A stretch of DNA of 64,000 nucleotides from Pseudocitrobacter faecalis (GTDB lineage: Bacteria > Pseudomonadota > Gammaproteobacteria > Enterobacterales > Enterobacteriaceae), in the NCBI GenBank assembly GCA_003315335.1, contig QNRL01000003.1:302753-366752 (forward strand), in the 5' to 3' direction. The notes beneath the pieces are model-generated. The model had not been told where the DNA came from. It did no database searches and saw nothing but the letters and a program-made list of their open reading frames with translations. This document shows positions 59,727 through 64,000 of the stretch, one piece after another. The first letter of the stretch is position 1. Every line of letters begins with the position of its first letter. Position numbers and translations under genes: made by a program.

Positions 59727-60950
59727 TTATGTACGTTTTTCTTTTAAAAACAGCATGGCAACCAGGCCGATAGCCAATAAGACGGCTGAAACATAAAAAC
59801 TGGAGGCCAGACTTCCGGTCATATCACGTGCTGCACCAGCAATAATCGGTGCAAGAATTGATGAACTCATACCGATGAAATTAAATAAGCCAAAGGCGGT
59901 GCTGTAATTATTTTCATCTACGCTATCAGCAACCAGTGCGACCAATACCGGGTCAAGCGCCAGTTTGCCCACCAGGCCATAAACGCACAGGGCGACAACA
60001 ACGCCGGTCATATTTGGCATCCAGACGATGGATAGCATGCTGAGAATGGCAACCGGCACCAGGAACATAATTAATGGCTTACGTTTTCCTAATTTGTCCG
60101 ATAGACTGGAGAATAACAGCGCACCTGGGATAGAGATCCACGCAACCAGTGAAGAAATAAAGCCTGTTTCGCTACCCGCAATACCACGTTCATTTTGCAA
60201 ATAATAAGGGAGCCAGGTCAGTATGACGAAGAAACCGAACAAGCTACAGAACACCATAATATAGGTAAGAATCAAATTACGGTTTTTCAGCAGATCGCTA
60301 AACTTACCTTTCTGAACGGGCTTACCGTCCACAGCCGCTGTGCGTTTTTTCTCTTTAACAAAAAACCAGATGGCCAGGCCGACGAGCACGGATGGCACCG
60401 CCATCGCATAGAACGGCATCCGCCAGGAATGGCCCTGATCGTAGACCAGCCAGCTTGAGGTCATCAGGCCCAGCGCAATACCAAACGCCATACCGCTGTT
60501 AATGATGGCGCTACCCAGCGAGCGGAATTTCTTTGGAATTTGCTCGGAAGAGAGGCCATATTGCGGGCCGTAATAGGTTCCCTCGCCCGCCCCGGTTACC
60601 ACGCGGGCAAACAGCAATGTGTACCAGCTTTTTGCCCAGCCTGTTACCGCAGTAAAGACGCCAAATAAAATAAATCCCGGAACCAGAACCTTTTTCTTAC
60701 CGATTTTATCGCCAAGGATCCCCGCGGGTACCTGCAATAAGGCGTAGGAAAAATAGAATACGGAATTAAGAATACCCAACTGTGTTCCTGTTAAGCCAAA
60801 CTCTTTTTCCAGTTCCCCCATTACCGGATTCAGAACGGTACGGTCGGCATACATGAAAATCCAGCCCAGCCAGAACAGAAATACAGTGACCCACCAGGCC
60901 GGTATTCCTTTTCTTTTTGTGACATCAGTCACTTCACATGAATCAGACAT
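59727..60950 (-). CDS. MFS transporter of the oxamate locus
   Basis: A protein of 407 residues with twelve predicted helices. It has the MFS loop 2-3 motif (GILGDKIGKKKVLVPG) and the N-terminal YADRTVLNPVMGELEKEF typical of the anion:cation symporter family, which carries organic anions such as hexuronates and phthalate. The first gene of the operon, it probably imports an organic anion that feeds the pathway, such as oxalurate, or exports oxamate. ATG 60950 follows GGAG by 8 bases; the longer frame upstream is an extension. Confidence 0.85.
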   Translation of the reverse strand: MSDSCEVTDVTKRKGIPAWWVTVFLFWLGWIFMYADRTVLNPVMGELEKEFGLTGTQLGILNSVFYFSYALLQVPAGILGDKIGKKKVLVPGFILFGVFTAVTGWAKSWYTLLFARVVTGAGEGTYYGPQYGLSSEQIPKKFRSLGSAIINSGMAFGIALGLMTSSWLVYDQGHSWRMPFYAMAVPSVLVGLAIWFFVKEKKRTAAVDGKPVQKGKFSDLLKNRNLILTYIMVFCSLFGFFVILTWLPYYLQNERGIAGSETGFISSLVAWISIPGALLFSSLSDKLGKRKPLIMFLVPVAILSMLSIVWMPNMTGVVVALCVYGLVGKLALDPVLVALVADSVDENNYSTAFGLFNFIGMSSSILAPIIAGAARDMTGSLASSFYVSAVLLAIGLVAMLFLKEKRT

Positions 60951-61167
60951 AAGTGAACTCCAGGTAATCATTACCGCTGAATGCCTCTGTCAGGAGGCTT
61001 GATGTTTAAACTGACTTAACCATATCGGGGTTAACCCTCTTTTCATTTGAGCAAAGTCACACTAAAACCATTGTTATAAATTCCTGGTAACTCAACGCGT
61101 AATTATTAAAAAAGTCTAATAATCATTTTTAAATTTAGTTTTATAAAAGCAATTAAAACATCGGTGA

Positions 61168-61206
61168 TTGACAAGTTATTTTTCGCGATAATTAAATCAT
61201 TATCGC
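61168..61206. promoter_or_regulatory. Divergent control region of the oxamate locus with a palindrome
   Basis: The 321-base gap between the transporter and carbamate kinase genes is very AT-rich. It contains TTGACA (61168-61173) facing the kinase gene and, overlapping the expected -10 area, a perfect palindrome GCGATAAT (61185-61192), 6 bases, ATTATCGC (61199-61206). This is the clearest operator-like site in the locus. The cognate protein is unknown; the AllS-like regulator is a candidate. Confidence 0.55.
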
Positions 61207-61271
61207 CGTCACAACGAATAGAAATAGAAAAACTATATTGAGCGCGACATCATCTATTTTGTGAGGCAACA

Positions 61272-62171
61272 ATGAAAAAGAAACTGGTCATTGCCCTTGG
61301 GGGCAATGCGTTATTACAACGTGGTGAGATTCTTAGTGCCGAGAATCAACAGAAAAGTATCCAACTCTTTTCCCAAATGGTGGCCCAGCTGGCGCGTGAT
61401 TATCAGTTGGTGATCGTTCACGGTAACGGCCCGCAGGTCGGACTACTGGCCTTACAGAATGCCGCCTATCAGGATGCGCCAGCCTGGCCACTGGATATCC
61501 TGGTTGCCGAAAGTCAGGGAATGATCGGATTTGCGATTGCGCAGGAGCTTACCGCCAGCAGCAGCGGCCCGGTCACCACGCTGATGACTCGTGTAGAAGT
61601 CGATCCGAATGACCCTGCATTTGCATCGCCCGGCAAATATATCGGGCCCGTTTATCCGCCAGAACAACAAGCCGAGCTTCAGGCACGCTATGGTTGGCAA
61701 ATGAAGGCTGACGGCCAGCACATCCGCCGCGTGGTTGCCTCACCCACCCCTTTAAAAATTATCGATAGTGAGGCGATCCGTACGCTAATGGATGACGGGC
61801 ATCTGGTGATTTGCTGCGGAGGCGGGGGGATTCCGGTCATTACAAAAGGGGGTGGTTATCAGGGTACTGAAGCCGTAATTGATAAAGATTTGACCGCGGC
61901 CGTGCTGGCTAAGGCAATCAGCGCTGATCATTTGCTTATTTTGACCGATGCCGATGCGGTGTATGAAAATTGGGGTACGCCACAGGCGCGCGCTTTACGT
62001 CACGTTACCCCGGCAGAACTGGCACCGTTCGCCGCACCGGACGGGGCGATGGGGCCAAAGGCCGCTGCGGTCATTCAGTTTGTAACGCAAACAGGCAATG
62101 CGGCGTTTATTGGCGCACTGAAAGATGCGCCAGAGATCCTTGCAGGGCAAAAAGGGACGTGTATTTCATAA
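61272..62171 (+). CDS. allK: Carbamate kinase of the oxamate locus
   Basis: A protein of 299 residues with the amino-acid-kinase features KKKLVIALGGNALLQRG, VIVHGNGPQVGLLALQ, DGHLVICCGGGGIPV, VIDKDLTAAVLA and LLILTDADAVYENW. It makes ATP, CO2 and ammonia from carbamoyl phosphate and ADP. In E. coli AllK (YbcF) does this for the oxamate complex. Here the gene is transcribed away from the other genes. GAGG lies 7 bases before the ATG. Carbamate kinases of arginine deiminase pathways are similar, but no arc genes are adjacent. Confidence 0.92.
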   Translation: MKKKLVIALGGNALLQRGEILSAENQQKSIQLFSQMVAQLARDYQLVIVHGNGPQVGLLALQNAAYQDAPAWPLDILVAESQGMIGFAIAQELTASSSGPVTTLMTRVEVDPNDPAFASPGKYIGPVYPPEQQAELQARYGWQMKADGQHIRRVVASPTPLKIIDSEAIRTLMDDGHLVICCGGGGIPVITKGGGYQGTEAVIDKDLTAAVLAKAISADHLLILTDADAVYENWGTPQARALRHVTPAELAPFAAPDGAMGPKAAAVIQFVTQTGNAAFIGALKDAPEILAGQKGTCIS

Positions 62172-62190
62172 TAATGCTTTGTTTTTAAAG

Positions 62191-62219
62191 AAAAAAAGGC
62201 TTCCTCCGGGAAGCCTTTT
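62191..62219. terminator. Bidirectional terminator between the kinase gene and fbaA
   Basis: A-tract, GGCTTCC/GGAAGCC stem and TTTT; it serves both convergent genes. Confidence 0.9.
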
Positions 62220-62239
62220 ATCAATCATGCTGCGTCAAA

Positions 62240-63319
62240 TTACAGAACGTCAACCGCGTTCAGTTCTTTGAAAGCCTGCTCCAGACGAGCGCTCATGCTG
62301 GTCTGGCCAGCGCGCAGCCATACGCGCGGATCGTAGTATTTCTTGTTCGGCTGGTCTTCGCCTTTCGGGTTGCCCAGCTGGCCCTGCAGGTAAGCTTCGT
62401 TGGTTTTGTAGTAGTTCAGAATACCTTCCCAGGTCGCCCATTGGGTGTCGGTATCGATGTTCATTTTCACTACGCCATAGCTTACGGAGTCTTTGATTTC
62501 CTGAGCAGAAGAACCGGAACCACCGTGGAAGACGAAGTTCAGGCTGTTGTGCGGCAGGTTGTGTTTCTTAGACACATACTCCTGAGAATCACGCAGGATG
62601 GTCGGGGTCAGAACCACGTTACCTGGTTTGTAAACGCCGTGTACGTTACCGAAGGAAGCGGCGATGGTGAAACGCGGGCTGATTTTGCTCAGCTCGGTGT
62701 ACGCGTAATCAACGTCTTCCGGCTGGGTGTACAGTGCAGAAGCGTCCATGTGGCTGTTGTCCACACCATCTTCTTCGCCACCGGTGCAACCCAGTTCGAT
62801 TTCCAGGGTCATGCCCATTTTGGACATGCGCGCCAGGTATTTGGAGCAGATTTCGATATTTTCGTGCAGAGACTCTTCAGACAGGTCAATCATGTGAGAA
62901 GAGAACAGCGGTTTGCCGGTAGCAGCGAAGTGTTTTTCACCCGCGTCCAGCAGGCCATCGATCCACGGCAGCAGTTTTTTCGCGCAGTGGTCAGTGTGCA
63001 GGATAACCGGAACACCGTAGTGCTCAGCCATCTGGTGAACGTGATGCGCACCAGAGATTGCGCCCAGGATTGCTGCACCCTGAGGAACGTCAGTTTTCAC
63101 GCCTTTACCTGCGATGAATGCTGCGCCACCGTTGGAGAACTGAACGATAACCGGTGCTTTAACTTTCGCAGCGGTTTCCAGAACGGCGTTGATGGAGTCG
63201 GTGCCCACGCAGTTTACTGCTGGCAGTGCAAAGTTGTTTTCTTTTGCTACCTGGAACACTTTCTGAACGTCATCACCAGTGATAACACCAGGTTTTACGA
63301 AATCAAAAATTTTAGACAT
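62240..63319 (-). CDS. fbaA: Class II fructose-bisphosphate aldolase
   Basis: A protein of 359 residues. The zinc ligands are in HTDHCAKKLLPWIDG and the later NVHGVYKPGN and FHGGSGSS regions; the latter also binds substrate. It splits fructose 1,6-bisphosphate in glycolysis. Same length as E. coli FbaA. It follows pgk, as in the epd-pgk-fbaA operon. Confidence 0.98.
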   Translation of the reverse strand: MSKIFDFVKPGVITGDDVQKVFQVAKENNFALPAVNCVGTDSINAVLETAAKVKAPVIVQFSNGGAAFIAGKGVKTDVPQGAAILGAISGAHHVHQMAEHYGVPVILHTDHCAKKLLPWIDGLLDAGEKHFAATGKPLFSSHMIDLSEESLHENIEICSKYLARMSKMGMTLEIELGCTGGEEDGVDNSHMDASALYTQPEDVDYAYTELSKISPRFTIAASFGNVHGVYKPGNVVLTPTILRDSQEYVSKKHNLPHNSLNFVFHGGSGSSAQEIKDSVSYGVVKMNIDTDTQWATWEGILNYYKTNEAYLQGQLGNPKGEDQPNKKYYDPRVWLRAGQTSMSARLEQAFKELNAVDVL

Positions 63320-63416
63320 GTTTACGAGTCCTATCTGTATCTTCGGCCGTTAGAAAAAGAAGCGCGAGCTATGTAGCGCGCTGAAAAACAGGCGGGTTTC
63401 CCCGCCTGCTCAAACA

Positions 63417-64000
63417 TTACTTCTTAGCGCGCTCTTCGAGCATTGCAACTGCTGGCAGTACTTTGCCTTCCACGAATTCGAGGAATGCGCCACCGCCAGT
63501 GGAGATGTAGGAGATTTTGTCAGAGATACCGAACAGGTCGATTGCAGCCAGAGTATCGCCGCCGCCTGCGATGGAGAACGCGTCGCTGTCTGCGATAGCG
63601 TTAGCCACGATTTCAGTACCTTTACGGAAGTTCGGGAATTCAAACACGCCAACCGGGCCATTCCACAGGATGGTTTTCGCGTTTTTCAGGATCTCAGCCA
63701 ACTGCTGTGCAGATGCGTCACCGATATCCAGGATCTGCTCGTCTTCTTTCACGTCAGATACGGATTTCAGCGTCGCTGCTGCCGTTTCAGAGAACTCAGT
63801 TGCCACGCGAACGTCAGTCGGAACCGGAATATCGCAGGTGGTCAGCAGACGTTTGGCTTCATCAACCAGGTCAGCTTCGTACAGGGATTTACCGACGCTG
63901 TGGCCTTGAGCGGCAACGAAGGTGTTCGCGATACCACCACCAACGATCAGCTGGTCAGCGATTTTAGATAGAGAGTCCAGAACGGTCAGTTTGGTCGACA
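63417..64000 (-). CDS. pgk: Phosphoglycerate kinase (C-terminal part)
   Basis: About 194 C-terminal residues are in the window; the frame is open to the right edge. The nucleotide-binding segments [15 protein letters not shown] and [14 protein letters not shown] and the C-terminal [14 protein letters not shown] are present. It transfers phosphate from 1,3-bisphosphoglycerate to ADP. Upstream of fbaA by about 97 bases, same operon. Confidence 0.98.
   Translation of the reverse strand, partial: STKLTVLDSLSKIADQLIVGGGIANTFVAAQGHSVGKSLYEADLVDEAKRLLTTCDIPVPTDVRVATEFSETAAATLKSVSDVKEDEQILDIGDASAQQLAEILKNAKTILWNGPVGVFEFPNFRKGTEIVANAIADSDAFSIAGGGDTLAAIDLFGISDKISYISTGGGAFLEFVEGKVLPAVAMLEERAKK

Overview
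This is a chromosomal segment of a gamma-proteobacterium of the family Enterobacteriaceae. From the idi-lysS-prfB-recJ-dsbC-xerD-fldB block to the mscS...fbaA-pgk block, gene order and proteins match the E. coli/Salmonella/Citrobacter backbone, and E. coli-type REP/BIME elements lie between genes. A Citrobacter-like genus is a reasonable guess, but no species call can be made from the sequence alone.

Layout. (1) 1-7821 is the distal part of an aryl polyene (APE) pigment cluster: thioesterase-fold protein, LolA-like carrier, MMPL exporter, DUF3261 lipoprotein, two ketosynthases, dehydratase, ketoreductase and phosphopantetheinyl transferase, tightly overlapping on the + strand. (2) 7822-15036 is variable chromosome: a DUF1398 protein without a normal start codon, a possible 28-residue membrane peptide, an exported dienelactone-hydrolase-like enzyme with a divergent LysR regulator, a FhuE-like TonB receptor and an FAD/NAD(P)-binding protein. 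(3) 15058-19103 is a small AT-rich integrative island in the 3' end of tRNA-Gly(CCC). It has a frameshifted P4-type integrase, arm-type repeats at both ends, and two cargo genes: a four-helix RipA-like membrane protein (frameshifted in an A7 run) and a RES-domain protein with conserved Arg/Glu/Ser. (4) 19242-23918 holds actS (ygeR), a LysR regulator divergent from an AroY/LpdC-like UbiD decarboxylase with a UbiX-like partner, and yqgA. (5) 24039-54889 is backbone: idi, lysS, prfB (with its programmed frameshift), recJ, dsbC, xerD, fldB, cptA, sdhE, ygfZ, trhA, yqfB, an RpiR regulator, bglA, ygfF, gcvTHP, ubiI, ubiH, pepP, ygfB, zapA, 6S RNA, ygfA, a tandem pair of sib/ibs type I toxin-antitoxin units, serA, rpiA, argP, yggE, argO and mscS. 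(6) 55013-62171 is an accessory catabolic locus between mscS and fbaA: an MFS transporter, AllF, AllG, AllH and an AllS-like regulator on the minus strand, with a carbamate kinase divergent. (7) fbaA and the C-terminal part of pgk close the window.

How the genes work together. The APE genes build and export an aryl polyene on ACPs activated by the local PPTase. The all-type locus should carbamoylate oxamate in reverse, giving oxamate plus carbamoyl phosphate, which carbamate kinase converts to ATP; the MFS protein would move a pathway substrate or product. The UbiD/UbiX pair probably decarboxylates a hydroxybenzoate such as protocatechuate or gallate.

The best candidate for an undescribed system is the two-gene RipA-like/RES module in the tRNA-Gly island. 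RES proteins are NAD-degrading or ADP-ribosylating toxins normally paired with an Xre-type antitoxin. No such antitoxin is present here. Instead there is a membrane protein, and the gap between the two genes holds a strong minus-strand hairpin terminator.
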